Shown here in pieces: positions 1-7,811 of a stretch of DNA of 26,289 nt. A model generated the notes under the pieces. That model worked only from the letters and a program-made list of their open reading frames with translations. It made no database searches and had not been told where the DNA came from. Positions within the stretch are counted from its first letter, which is position 1; every line of letters begins with the position of its first letter. The translations under genes were made by a program, and so were the position numbers. This DNA is from Gemmatimonadota bacterium (lineage in GTDB: Bacteria; GCA-2686955), in the NCBI GenBank assembly GCA_002686955.1, contig NYZA01000102.1, positions 1-26,289 on the forward strand. Reading direction: 5' to 3'.

Positions 1-58
1 GGGCCGCCGCTCCGGATCGGTCGAGCATCATCGATGCGGACCCCTTTGCTCGTCTCGT

Positions 59-859
59 TCATCCGGCCTCTTCGGCACGCGCATCCATTGATGTTTGCAG
101 CCCGTGCTGTGATCTAGAACCCAGACCGCCCCTTTGTCCAAGAAGTATGAGCGATCGCCAGCGCGGCCGAGCGGCCAAGTGGTCTGGAAATGGTCGGTGG
201 AGGGGGAGCGCGGAGCGGGGCGGGGCCGAGCCGCCGTCCAGAGAGACTCGGGTGGCCCGGGAGAGCGCCAACTCCTCCAGGCCGGCGCCGGCAATCACCA
301 GATCGACCTCCATCAGCGAGGCTTCGTGGAACAACGGGATCACTGCCCCCTGGCTGAGCAGCTCCTCGGCGAGATCGGGGAAGCGGGGAGATAGGCCGAC
401 CGCCGCGACCGCGTCGATCAGCTCGGGCAGCTTGGCCCTGGCGATCTTCACCGTGATGTCCACGTCCTGTGTCGCGCGCGGGGCCCCCCGAACCGCGACC
501 GCCTGGGCCCCGAAAACGAACCATCCCTCGACCTGGGCGTCCAGCACCGGTGCCAGCGCGCGCAACAGATCACCGAGCGCCGACATCGGCCCCCGATCCA
601 GAAGACGCCGAAAGCGTAGCGTTTCTTCTAGGGCGCGCCGCCGGTCGGCCTCCGAGGGCGAGCCCGGCCTGGTGCTGCGTGCGCTCTCGTACAAGGCGAT
701 CGCCAAAGCCACCTTTGACTCGACCGGCAGGGCAGCGCGGGCTCTGCGTATTCTTGCCTCATGGGCCGCCCAGTCGCGGTTTGCGTAGGCTCGGAGCGCT
801 GCTGGGTCGAGTCGCATGAGAAGGAGTCTAGCCCGCACCTGGTCCTGCTTCGAGATCAT
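59..859 (-). CDS. Nucleotidyltransferase-like protein (AbiEii/MNT-type fold) with helical N-terminal extension; C-terminus doubtful
   Basis: 266 codons from ATG at 859; a second ATG at 817 (MRLDPAALRAY) may be the true start. Residues ~15-90 form an Arg/Ala-rich helical segment (DWAAHEARIRRARAALP, then RRRALEETLRFRRLLDRG). In my memory of such loci this resembles a small separate protein encoded just upstream of nucleotidyltransferases. Residues ~92 onward look like a minimal nucleotidyltransferase: WFVFGAQAVAVRGAPRATQDVDITV carries the Gly-rich turn and the DxD metal pair (residues shown are key blocks, DVDITV), and MEVDLVIAG supplies the third Asp. After about residue 205 (RVSLDGGSAPP) the sequence loses family character. 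The expected block PEDLIxxK.LAGRPKDxxD is missing, which suggests a frameshift or truncation near 150-240. Substrate and target are unknown. Toxin-antitoxin membership (AbiE/MNT-like) is inference only. Confidence 0.55.
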   Translation of the reverse strand: MISKQDQVRARLLLMRLDPAALRAYANRDWAAHEARIRRARAALPVESKVALAIALYESARSTRPGSPSEADRRRALEETLRFRRLLDRGPMSALGDLLRALAPVLDAQVEGWFVFGAQAVAVRGAPRATQDVDITVKIARAKLPELIDAVAAVGLSPRFPDLAEELLSQGAVIPLFHEASLMEVDLVIAGAGLEELALSRATRVSLDGGSAPPRSALPLHRPFPDHLAARPRWRSLILLGQRGGLGSRSQHGLQTSMDARAEEAG

Positions 860-1022
860 GGCGCCCAGGCCGCGGACAAGGCCGCGGAGAATCCGCGAGG
901 GCAGGCTGGATGGCGCTCGAAAGCGGTTGCGGCGCGTAGGGCGACGGAAGGGCCGGAGTCAGACGAAGCCGAACTCGGGCTCATCGAGCGGACGATCGAG
1001 AACACCGACCGAGCGCGAAACC

Positions 1023-2930
1023 CTAGCGAATCGACGCCAGAGCCAGCAGGGCGAAGACGGCGATCGTGAGGGCGAGGGGGACGGCGACGGGCTGGCGGGA
1101 GCGGTCGACGTTGAAGGGGCGCTTGGGGCCGAAATCACCGGCGATCCAGCGGGTCGGGTCGCGGAAGGCGTGGGCGACGGCGGCGGCGAGGTCCTCGGAG
1201 GCGGCGCCGATGGTGGCGAAGATCCAGGAGGGGGTGTCGACGAAGATGATGCGCGCCAGGGGAGCGGTCTTTCGATAGAGCACGTCGGTGTCCATCGAGA
1301 TGGTGGCCTGGCCTCCGAGCTTCGGGATGAAGAGGTAGAAGGCGAAGAGTGTGAAAAGCAGGATCTGGATCGTTTCGACGAGATGGGTCGGGGTGTAGGG
1401 GGCGTAGGAGGTGGCGAAGGGGAGGTAGACGTAGAGCAGCCTCGGGGCGACACCGAGCAGGGTGCAGAAGAAAGCGCCGATCGCCATGCCGGCGATCATG
1501 TTGCGGGGGGCCGGTTCGGGAGCGATGCCGCGGTCCTCACCCATCCAGGTGAAATAGGGGAGCTTGAGGCCGGTGTGAAGGAAGGTCCCGACCGAGGCGA
1601 GGGTGAGGAGGAGGAAGGCCCAGTCGAGGTGGGACTGGCCGGCGGCGGCGATCACCATCGATTTGCTGACGAAGCCGTTGAAGAGGGGGAATCCGGAGAT
1701 CGAGAAGGCGCCGATCATGTAGAGGCCGAAGGCGAGCTTCTGCCGGTGGACGAAGCCGCCGAGCTCGGTGAGCTTGCGGCGGCCGGTGGTGGCGATGACG
1801 ACGCCCGCGCCCATGAAGAGGAGCGATTTGTAGAGGATGTGGCAGACGGCGTGGGCGGCGGCGCCGTTGACGGCCATCTCGGTGCCCATGCCCGCGCCGG
1901 CGACCATGTAGCCGACCTGAGAGATGATGTGGTAGGCGAGAAGCTCGCGGATATCGTTGGCGAGGACGGCGTAGACGACGCCGTAGAGGGCCATCATGAC
2001 GCCGAGGGGGACGAGGATCTCCCAGCCGGCGAAGCCGCGGAGCAGGGCGTAGACCGCGGTCTTGGTGGTGAGCGACGACATGAAGATGGCGCCGGTGATG
2101 GTGGCGCGGGGGTAGGCGTCGGGCAGCCACGCGCCTAGGGGAGGGACGGCGGCGTTGAGGCAGAATCCCGTGAGGATCAGCCAGCCGGCGGTGGTGTGGT
2201 GGAAGGGGTCGAAATGGCGGAAGAGGATCGAGCCGCTGTCGGCGGCGTGGAGGAGGATGCCGGCCAGGAGGACGGCGCCGCCGGCGAGGTGGACGAGGAT
2301 GTAGCGGTTTCCGGCGCGGGCGGCGTCGCGCGTGCCTCGGGTCCAGATCAGGATGACCGAGGCGACGGCCATGAGCTCCCAGAAGGCGTAGAGGGTGAAG
2401 AGGTCGCCCGCGAAGGTGACGCCGACGGCGCCGCCGGTGTAGAGCAGGGCGGCGATCTGCTGGCGAGTGTCGCGGTTGTGCCAGGCGTAGATGCCGGCGA
2501 TGACGCCGATGAGCGAGAAGATCGAGCCGAAGAGGAGAGAGAGGCGGTCGGCGTGGACGATCTCGAGCTGGTAGGCCATGAAGTCGAGGCGGACGACGGC
2601 CGCGAGGTCGGAGCCGATGGCGGATGTGGCCGGGTAGAGCTGCGTGGCGATATGGGCGAGGGCGGCTACCGGCACCAGGGGCATGGCGGTCGAGCGGATC
2701 GAGCGGGGAAGCAGGGCGATCAGGATGGCGCCGGCGAGGAAGATGAGTGCGGTGGGGATGGCGGCTATGCCGCTCAGTGTGCCGCCGATGGCGGGGAAGT
2801 CGATGGTTTGGGGGTGAGCGGTCGCGACTTGGTGCGCGGTGGCGGTCGCGGAAGCGAGGGCGGGGGCGGCTGCCGCGGAGACGAGGAGCGGTAGCGTGAG
2901 TAGGGAGGTGACGGTGAGCCTGTTTCTCAT
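1023..2930 (-). CDS. Third Mrp/NuoL-N-like antiporter subunit, lacking the central lysine
   Basis: 635 residues from ATG at 2930, which overlaps the stop of the upstream small gene (ATGA); a GGGGGA sits just upstream. An in-frame start further up (3143) would read through the small gene and is rejected. The N-terminus looks like a signal or first helix (MRNRLTVTSLLTLPLLVSA), followed by a multi-helix proton-conducting membrane transporter fold. Blocks seen are LFTLYAFWELMAVAS (conserved Glu185), GAWLPDAYP, and HAVCHILYKSLLFMGAG (Lys368). Where sister subunits have Lys and His (SLKMALFPLHGWLPDAY), this one reads CLNAAVPPLGAWLPDAY: Lys becomes Asn259 and His becomes Gly266. A C-terminal extension of about 90 residues contains an amphipathic stretch (ASEDLAAAVAHAFRDP) and a last helix. 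It is the last gene of the operon. It is probably a structural or modified ion-channel subunit of the complex; exact orthology is uncertain. Confidence 0.88.
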   Translation of the reverse strand: MRNRLTVTSLLTLPLLVSAAAAPALASATATAHQVATAHPQTIDFPAIGGTLSGIAAIPTALIFLAGAILIALLPRSIRSTAMPLVPVAALAHIATQLYPATSAIGSDLAAVVRLDFMAYQLEIVHADRLSLLFGSIFSLIGVIAGIYAWHNRDTRQQIAALLYTGGAVGVTFAGDLFTLYAFWELMAVASVILIWTRGTRDAARAGNRYILVHLAGGAVLLAGILLHAADSGSILFRHFDPFHHTTAGWLILTGFCLNAAVPPLGAWLPDAYPRATITGAIFMSSLTTKTAVYALLRGFAGWEILVPLGVMMALYGVVYAVLANDIRELLAYHIISQVGYMVAGAGMGTEMAVNGAAAHAVCHILYKSLLFMGAGVVIATTGRRKLTELGGFVHRQKLAFGLYMIGAFSISGFPLFNGFVSKSMVIAAAGQSHLDWAFLLLTLASVGTFLHTGLKLPYFTWMGEDRGIAPEPAPRNMIAGMAIGAFFCTLLGVAPRLLYVYLPFATSYAPYTPTHLVETIQILLFTLFAFYLFIPKLGGQATISMDTDVLYRKTAPLARIIFVDTPSWIFATIGAASEDLAAAVAHAFRDPTRWIAGDFGPKRPFNVDRSRQPVAVPLALTIAVFALLALASIR

Positions 2931-3172
2931 CGGTCGTCCCCCACGTCTTCGCCGTACCAGCTCTCGCTCTTCTGGAGGAACGAGGCGCCGAGCGCCTTGC
3001 TGAAGAGGACGATCAAGGCGCAGCCCAGGCCACCGTAGAGAGCGTAGAAACCCGGGATCGAATCCCAGCGAAAATGGTGCTCGACGTGAACGATGTAGGG
3101 GAGCAGGACCGCGGCGCCGCCGGTGATTCCGGCGAAGATCCAACCGCGGCGATCGGGGGTCTTGAGCTTCAT
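2927..3172 (-). CDS. Small two-helix membrane protein of the Mrp-like operon
   Basis: 81 residues, starting at ATG 3172, which shares one base with the preceding stop (TGATG) and has GGAGG nine bases upstream. Two hydrophobic segments are visible: residues ~11-30 (WIFAGITGGAAVLLPYIVHV) and ~40-62 (PGFYALYGGLGCALIVLFSK). They are separated by a His-rich loop (VEHHFRW), and the tail is polar and acidic (LQKSESWYGEDVGDDR). The coupled position between two antiporter-like genes argues that it is a subunit or assembly factor of the same membrane complex. I recall similar short proteins with a FYALYG motif and a tyrosine/acid-rich tail in other Mrp-type loci, but no function is known to me. Confidence 0.85.
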   Translation of the reverse strand: MKLKTPDRRGWIFAGITGGAAVLLPYIVHVEHHFRWDSIPGFYALYGGLGCALIVLFSKALGASFLQKSESWYGEDVGDDR

Positions 3173-4668
3173 CAGATCGCCCCTCCGGTCACGGCGCGTG
3201 CGGTCAGATTGGCGAGCTCCCAGGCGTGTATGCCGATGTTGGGGGCAACGCCGAGCAGCAGAGAGAGGGCGGCGGTCACGCAGAGCGGGGCCACCATGAG
3301 GGGGCTGGCCTCGCCGAGGCGTGGAAATGCGTCGTTCTGTTTGAAGAATGCCTGGTGCACGATCGGGAAGAAATAGGCTGCGTTGAGAATGCCGCTCAGT
3401 ACGAGGAGGCCCAAGAAGATTGGCTGTTCCGCGGCGACCGCGCCCGATGCGAGTCCCCATTTGCTGACGAAGCCGTTGATGCCCGGTATGCCGGCGAGTC
3501 CGAGCGAGCCGATCGCGAAGGCGGTCATCGTGAAGGGCATCTGTCGCCCGATGCCGACCATGTCACTGATATTGACCTTGTGCGTTCGCACGTAGATCGC
3601 GCCGGCGCAGAAGAAGAGGGTGATCTTCATCGTTGCGTGAAACATCAGATGAAGGGTCGCGCCGGTCCACGACCAGGCGTTGATGAGCGCCGCGCCCAGC
3701 ACGATATAGCTGAGGTGGCCCACGGTGCTGTAAGCGAGCCGTCGCTTGAGATTGTCTTGCTTCATCGCAAGGAGCGACGCCATGGTGAGCGTGATGCCGG
3801 CGATCCAGGCGAGGGCGGTGCCGGTTCCCAGATCGCCCAGTAGCTCCGGTCCGAAGACGAATCCGGTGACCCGAAGCACGCCGAACACTCCGGCCTTGAC
3901 GACGGCGACCGCGTGCAGGAGGGCGCTCACGGGCGTTGGCGCCACCATGGCCGCCGGGAGCCAGGAGTGGATCGGCATCAGGCCCGCCTTGACCCCAACA
4001 CCGAGGATGAAGAGGACGAAGAGGATCCGAAGCTGGCCGGTGGTGGCCATGGAGCCGTTGAGGATGCCCCCCGCTCGAAAGTCCATTGTGCCGGCAAGCC
4101 CCCATGTGATCGCGATAGCGGTCAGCAATGCGAGCCCCGCCGGGAGTGTGTAGCAGAGGTATTTTCGCGCTCCGGCTTTCGCCTCTTCTGTCTCTTTGTG
4201 CAGGACGAGCGGATAGGTGGCAAGTGTCAATGTTTCGAAGAACACGAAGAAGGTCAGCAGGTTGGCCGCGAAAGAGATGCCGATCGTTGCCGAGAGACAA
4301 AGCGCGAAGCTGGCGAAGTAGCGGGTTTGCTTGTGCTCGCCCGCGCCGCGGACGTAGCCGATCGAGTAGAACGAGGTCAGGAGCCAGAGAGTGCTGGCCA
4401 CGATCGCGAAGATCATGCCCAGCGGATCGGCTTCGAGCTCGAGCGCCACCCCTGGTGAGATTTCCAGCAATCGACAGGTGAAGGTCTCTCCGGCGAGGAC
4501 CGCGGGGAGCATCGAGAAGACGAGCCCCGCCTTGATTGTTGCGGCGATCAGGGTCCACGCCTCGCGCAGATTCGGGCGTTTCTCACCGCTCGCGACAATC
4601 AGTGGAATCGCGAGCATCGATACGATGATGGCGAGGAAGGGGCGAATGCTTTCCGTGGCTGCTTCCAT
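3172..4668 (-). CDS. Second MrpD/NuoN-M-like antiporter subunit
   Basis: 498 residues from ATG 4668, three bases after the mrpD stop. It is a polytopic membrane protein of the proton-conducting membrane transporter family. Canonical ion-path residues are present: Glu145 in TFFVFFETLTLATYP, Lys227 in LGVGVKAGLMPIHSWLP with His234, Lys258 in HAVAVVKAGVFG, and HLMFHATMKITLFF later. NLKRRLAYSTVGHLSYI is the usual block around the broken helix. It is related to mrpD upstream but clearly not a recent duplicate. In an Mrp/Mbh-type complex it would act as a second proton- or sodium-translocating channel alongside MrpD. Orthology to the antiporter-like part of MrpA is possible, but the MrpA C-terminal domains are encoded separately here. 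Confidence 0.9.
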   Translation of the reverse strand: MEAATESIRPFLAIIVSMLAIPLIVASGEKRPNLREAWTLIAATIKAGLVFSMLPAVLAGETFTCRLLEISPGVALELEADPLGMIFAIVASTLWLLTSFYSIGYVRGAGEHKQTRYFASFALCLSATIGISFAANLLTFFVFFETLTLATYPLVLHKETEEAKAGARKYLCYTLPAGLALLTAIAITWGLAGTMDFRAGGILNGSMATTGQLRILFVLFILGVGVKAGLMPIHSWLPAAMVAPTPVSALLHAVAVVKAGVFGVLRVTGFVFGPELLGDLGTGTALAWIAGITLTMASLLAMKQDNLKRRLAYSTVGHLSYIVLGAALINAWSWTGATLHLMFHATMKITLFFCAGAIYVRTHKVNISDMVGIGRQMPFTMTAFAIGSLGLAGIPGINGFVSKWGLASGAVAAEQPIFLGLLVLSGILNAAYFFPIVHQAFFKQNDAFPRLGEASPLMVAPLCVTAALSLLLGVAPNIGIHAWELANLTARAVTGGAI

Positions 4669-4671
4669 CGC

Positions 4672-6150
4672 TTACATCCCGGTGAGTCGGAGAGTAGCCG
4701 GAAGCGCCGGTTGTAACACTTCGCCTACGAACCAGAAGTTCGCGACACCGAGAACGAGCACTCCGGCGCCGAGCGCCATGATCGATATGCGAGCGAGCAT
4801 TCCAGGGTCGTTGGCCTTGAGAGAGGGCGACGGGTTGGCGTAGATTTTCTCCATCAAGCGGAAGAAATAGCCCGCGGTGAGAAGGCTCGATGCGACGACA
4901 ATGAGTACGATCGGCCATTCTCCTGCGTTGATGCCACCGAGCACCAGGTACCATTTGCTGAAGAAGCCCGCCGTGGGCGGGATTCCGATCATCGCCAACG
5001 CCGCGAGAGTGAAACCGGCGAAGGTCCACGGCATGACCCGTCCGAGACCTTCGTAGGAGTGTAGCGAACGCCGCCCCGTTTGCAGCTGCACGCTTCCGGT
5101 TACCAGGAAGAGGCACGATTTCATCGTTGCATGGCTGAGGATATGCAGTGTCGCTCCGATCAGGGCGAAAGGTGTTCCGAGACCGATCCCGACGCCGATG
5201 TAAGCGACCTGCGCAACGGAGCTGTAGGCGAGCATGCGCTTCACGTCGGATTGGGCGATCGCCATCACCGATCCGACAACGATTCCGGTGGCGGCGAGCC
5301 AGGCGACGGTTGAGCCGACTGGGATCGTCGCGCGAAGGGCCGGATCGCAGACGAAGAAGAGGACGCGAATCAGGACGTACGCGGAGACCTTGGTCATGAT
5401 CGGCGCGATCACCGCCGTCGCTGTGCTCGAGGCGTAGGTGTAAGCGTCGGGCAGCCAGCCGTGCAAGGGGAAGAGCGCCATCTTCAGACTCAGGCCCGCG
5501 ACCATCATCGTCATGGCGATGGTCAGGGTCGGGTTTCCGATGAGGCCAGGCAGGATCGAGGCGACATCCGCCATGTTCAAGCTGCCGGTGAGCACGTAGA
5601 GGTAGCCAACGCCCATCAAGTAGAACGAGGCGCCCAGGCTACCGAGCAACAGGTATCGGAATGCCGAGACCGGAGCCTCGCGGCTTCCTAGCCCTACGAG
5701 AGCGTAGCCGGCGAGCGAGCTGATCTCGAAGAAGACATAGAGGTTGAAAAGATCGCCGGTCAGCACCATGCCGGTCAGCCCGAGCAGCAACACTTGCAGC
5801 AGGGCGAAGAAGGGCACCTCCTCTTCAGGTGTTTCTCTTCGAACAGCGTCTCTTGCATAGAGCAGAACGAGCAGAGCTATGACCACTACGACGCTGGTAA
5901 CGAAGGCGCTGAGACCGTCTACCGCGAACTCGATGCCGATCGGCGGTGGCCAGCCGCCGAGGCGGTGGGTGAGTGGGCCTTCCGCAAGAACAACAAGAAG
6001 CTGGCGCACCGAGACGAGTGCTGAGAGCACCAGCACAACGAGGGTGATGGGCCACGCGGCGCTTCGGCGCACCAGGCCCGCGCCGACGGTCACAATGGCA
6101 CCGCCAAGAAGGAGAAGCGGTACGCCGATCGGAAGAGTGCTTTCGATCAC
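4672..6150 (-). CDS. mrpD: MrpD-type Na+/H+ antiporter subunit D
   Basis: 492 residues, the usual MrpD length. The start is GTG at 6150, overlapping the mrpC stop (GTGA). It has about 14 membrane helices. Family residues are Glu142 in LFNLYVFFEISSLAGYAL, Lys223 and His230 in SLKMALFPLHGWLPDAYTYA, Lys254 in PIMTKVSAYVL, SDVKRMLAYSSVAQVAYI, His336/His340/Lys344 in LHILSHATMKSCLFL, and Lys399 in GIPPTAGFFSKW. In Mrp complexes this subunit forms a proton/sodium pathway in the membrane arm. Its place directly after mrpC matches mrpC-mrpD and mbhG-mbhH in known operons. Confidence 0.93.
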   Translation of the reverse strand: MIESTLPIGVPLLLLGGAIVTVGAGLVRRSAAWPITLVVLVLSALVSVRQLLVVLAEGPLTHRLGGWPPPIGIEFAVDGLSAFVTSVVVVIALLVLLYARDAVRRETPEEEVPFFALLQVLLLGLTGMVLTGDLFNLYVFFEISSLAGYALVGLGSREAPVSAFRYLLLGSLGASFYLMGVGYLYVLTGSLNMADVASILPGLIGNPTLTIAMTMMVAGLSLKMALFPLHGWLPDAYTYASSTATAVIAPIMTKVSAYVLIRVLFFVCDPALRATIPVGSTVAWLAATGIVVGSVMAIAQSDVKRMLAYSSVAQVAYIGVGIGLGTPFALIGATLHILSHATMKSCLFLVTGSVQLQTGRRSLHSYEGLGRVMPWTFAGFTLAALAMIGIPPTAGFFSKWYLVLGGINAGEWPIVLIVVASSLLTAGYFFRLMEKIYANPSPSLKANDPGMLARISIMALGAGVLVLGVANFWFVGEVLQPALPATLRLTGM

Positions 6151-6527
6151 GATCTATTCCTCGATTGCATTCGTTCGAGCACTTGGGGCTCTTCGAGCGT
6201 GCCGAATGCGCGGTAGATGCGAACCAAGAGGGCCAGTCCTACGCCGGTTGTCGCGACGGATACGACGATCGCTGTGAGCATCAACCCATGAGGAATCGGG
6301 TTGATGTACGCTTCCACGGCGTCGCCGAGATGATGGTCGTACACCGGAACCGTCGCGCCCCATTTGAAAGCGTGCACGATGAAGAAGAGGATGATCGCAC
6401 TCTGAAAGATGTTCATACCGATCAGCTTCTTCAGGAAGTTCTCTTTGACCAACATGCCGTAGAGCCCTATGAGCATCAGTACGACGGTCAATACATAGGG
6501 CCACCGCCCAATGAAGAGATCGATCAT
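6147..6527 (-). CDS. mrpC: MrpC-type antiporter subunit C (NuoK-like)
   Basis: 126 residues from ATG 6527, sharing a base with the upstream stop (TGATG) and preceded by GGGAGG seven bases away. Three membrane helices are visible: ~10-26 (YVLTVVLMLIGLYGMLV), ~35-53 (LIGMNIFQSAIILFFIVHA) and ~83-104. The motif KENFLKKLIGMNIFQSAIILFF and the later NPIPHGLMLTAIVVSVATTG are characteristic of the MrpC/MnhC/NuoK family. The loop of about 30 residues between helices 2 and 3 (VPVYDHHLGDAVEAY) is also usual. It is predicted to be a small membrane subunit of the Mrp/Mbh-type complex. Confidence 0.93.
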   Translation of the reverse strand: MIDLFIGRWPYVLTVVLMLIGLYGMLVKENFLKKLIGMNIFQSAIILFFIVHAFKWGATVPVYDHHLGDAVEAYINPIPHGLMLTAIVVSVATTGVGLALLVRIYRAFGTLEEPQVLERMQSRNRS

Positions 6528-7264
6528 CAGGCGACCTCCCCACTCTCACCCGACAGGTCATCGAAGATCGAGACAAGCGTTCCCATTACCGCGAACGCCA
6601 CGCCGATCTCGGCGATGAGTATTCCCCAATTGCGCAACATATCGGGCTCTAGACCGAGAGGAAGATGATCGTACTGCAGTCCGGACCCCCCGAAAGCGAG
6701 CGCAACGAGGCCGACCCCGAGGAAGATGGCGAGTCCCGCGACGCCAAAGGGTGTGCCCCACGAAACAGGGAAGATCGGATTGGAGCGATCCTGGCCGAGA
6801 ACCACACGTACGAGAAGCACGCTGCCGGCGAGCAAGGCGCCGCCCTGAAAGCCCCCGCCCGGGCTGTAGTGTCCATGGAAGACCACGTAGAGGGCGAAGA
6901 TCTGGATCACCGGCACCATGGCTCGGGTGACGAGATCGGTGATGATGCTGTCGTCTCGGTGCACGATCGGAGGGAGCACAACGCCCCCGCGACGACGGAC
7001 ATGCCCGCGCAAGAGCAACAGACACGCCATTCCCGCCGCGAAGACCACCATCGTTTCGCCAAGCGTATCGAAGCTTCTGTAGTCCGCGATCATCACCGTT
7101 ACGAAGTTCGGCGTATGCGCGTCGTGGTATGCGTGTTCGATATAGTGATCTGAGACATGTTTGGCTGCCGGCGCATGGGGATCGCCGAAGAGCGGCAAGC
7201 CATTTCCGGCCGCCAGCAACACCGCGCCCAGCAAGATCAACACGAAGATCGAAACCTGTTTCAA
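6527..7264 (-). CDS. MbhE-MnhB fusion: MrpA C-terminal (MbhE) domain joined to subunit B
   Basis: 245 residues from ATG 7264, overlapping the preceding stop by four bases. Residues ~1-100 match the MbhE type: a first helix, then a periplasmic-looking His-rich stretch (DHYIEHAYHDAHTPN), then NFVTVMIADYRSFDTLGETMVVFAAG. Residues ~108-245 are the MnhB/MrpB domain with VTRAMVPVIQIFALYVVFHG, HYSPGGGFQGGALLAG and WGILIAEIGVAFAVMG. In Bacillus-type Mrp the MbhE-like part ends MrpA and MrpB is separate. In Thermococcus Mbh they are MbhE and MbhF. Here the two are one polypeptide. It belongs to the membrane part of the complex. Confidence 0.9.
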   Translation of the reverse strand: MKQVSIFVLILLGAVLLAAGNGLPLFGDPHAPAAKHVSDHYIEHAYHDAHTPNFVTVMIADYRSFDTLGETMVVFAAGMACLLLLRGHVRRRGGVVLPPIVHRDDSIITDLVTRAMVPVIQIFALYVVFHGHYSPGGGFQGGALLAGSVLLVRVVLGQDRSNPIFPVSWGTPFGVAGLAIFLGVGLVALAFGGSGLQYDHLPLGLEPDMLRNWGILIAEIGVAFAVMGTLVSIFDDLSGESGEVA

Positions 7265-7506
7265 TCGACCGACCTCCGCTGCGTGTGAAAGACCGCCACA
7301 ACGAAGAGCACGCCAGTGACGCCGGCGCCGAGCACTGCTTCGTTGAAGCCGACGTCGACGGCTCCAAGAGCGATATAGAGCAGTGCGGTCAAGAAGCTGA
7401 AGACCGATAACGAAGCGGCGGCGGCCAGCAGGTCTTTTGCATTCAGGGCTACGATCGCGGCCACGATAGCGAGCACGAAGAGGAGTCCGCAGATCTGTGT
7501 GATCAT
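7261..7506 (-). CDS. MbhD/DUF4040-like subunit (MrpA C-terminal segment)
   Basis: 81 residues. The start chosen is ATG 7506 (MITQICGLLFVLAIVAA), which overlaps the mrpG stop by four bases (ATGA); an in-frame start nine codons upstream lies inside mrpG. Three hydrophobic stretches surround the family signature ALNAKDLLAAAASLSVFSF and VDVGFNEAVLGAGVTG. This is the segment that in fused MrpA proteins follows the NuoL-like part and is encoded separately as MbhD in hydrogenase-linked Mbh complexes. It probably lies at the interface with mrpG and mrpC products. Confidence 0.9.
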   Translation of the reverse strand: MITQICGLLFVLAIVAAIVALNAKDLLAAAASLSVFSFLTALLYIALGAVDVGFNEAVLGAGVTGVLFVVAVFHTQRRSVD

Positions 7507-7811
7507 CGCTTTGCCCCCTGCCCGACGGTCCATGGTTCTAGGCCGCTTCGCACCGCCGAGCGTCCAAGCGCATGTGTCGCCGCCGGGTTGGCGATGGCGA
7601 CGAACGCGACGATCAGCAGGAGTTTGATGCTGCTTAGATCTCCACCCTGAATGATCGCCAGTCCGGCCATGCTGAGCACGAGACCGAGTGTGTCGGGCTT
7701 GCTGGCCGCGTGTGCTCGCGTGTAGAAGTCGGGCAGCCTAATCACGCCGATGCTGCCGATCAGTACGAAGCACGCACCCGCGAAGAGCAGGACGAGCCCA
7801 AGAACGGTCAT
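7503..7811 (-). CDS. mrpG: MrpG-type antiporter subunit G
   Basis: 102 residues from ATG 7811, overlapping the mrpF stop (ATGA) with GGAGG seven bases upstream. Three membrane helices are visible: ~2-23, ~40-58 and ~62-80. Signature blocks are GSIGVIRLPDFYTRAHAASKPDTLG and LLLIVAFVAIANPAATHALGRSA, which identify the MnhG/PhaG/MbhC family with confidence. It is a small structural subunit of the Mrp/Mbh ion-translocating complex. Confidence 0.94.
   Translation of the reverse strand: MTVLGLVLLFAGACFVLIGSIGVIRLPDFYTRAHAASKPDTLGLVLSMAGLAIIQGGDLSSIKLLLIVAFVAIANPAATHALGRSAVRSGLEPWTVGQGAKR

Noticed and set aside
150-215. tRNA-like string GGCCGAGCGGCCAAGTGG
   Set aside because: It superficially recalls a tRNA D-arm, but no acceptor, anticodon or T-arm can be folded around it.
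28-294. 88-codon minus-strand frame at the left edge (contains DRSYFLDKGAVWVLDH)
   Set aside because: Part of it reads like protein and it could be the true continuation of the nucleotidyltransferase after a frameshift, but no family motif confirms this.
816-2138. Long plus-strand open frame (440 codons) opposite the third antiporter-like gene
   Set aside because: Translation is Gly/Glu/Asp-rich low complexity, the shadow expected from C-ending codons on the other strand; the minus-strand frame has clear membrane-protein motifs.
2931-3143. Upstream extension of the third antiporter-like gene to 3143
   Set aside because: The added 71 residues are Arg/Pro-rich and fully overlap the small membrane gene in another frame; the ATGA overlap start at 2930 is the natural one.
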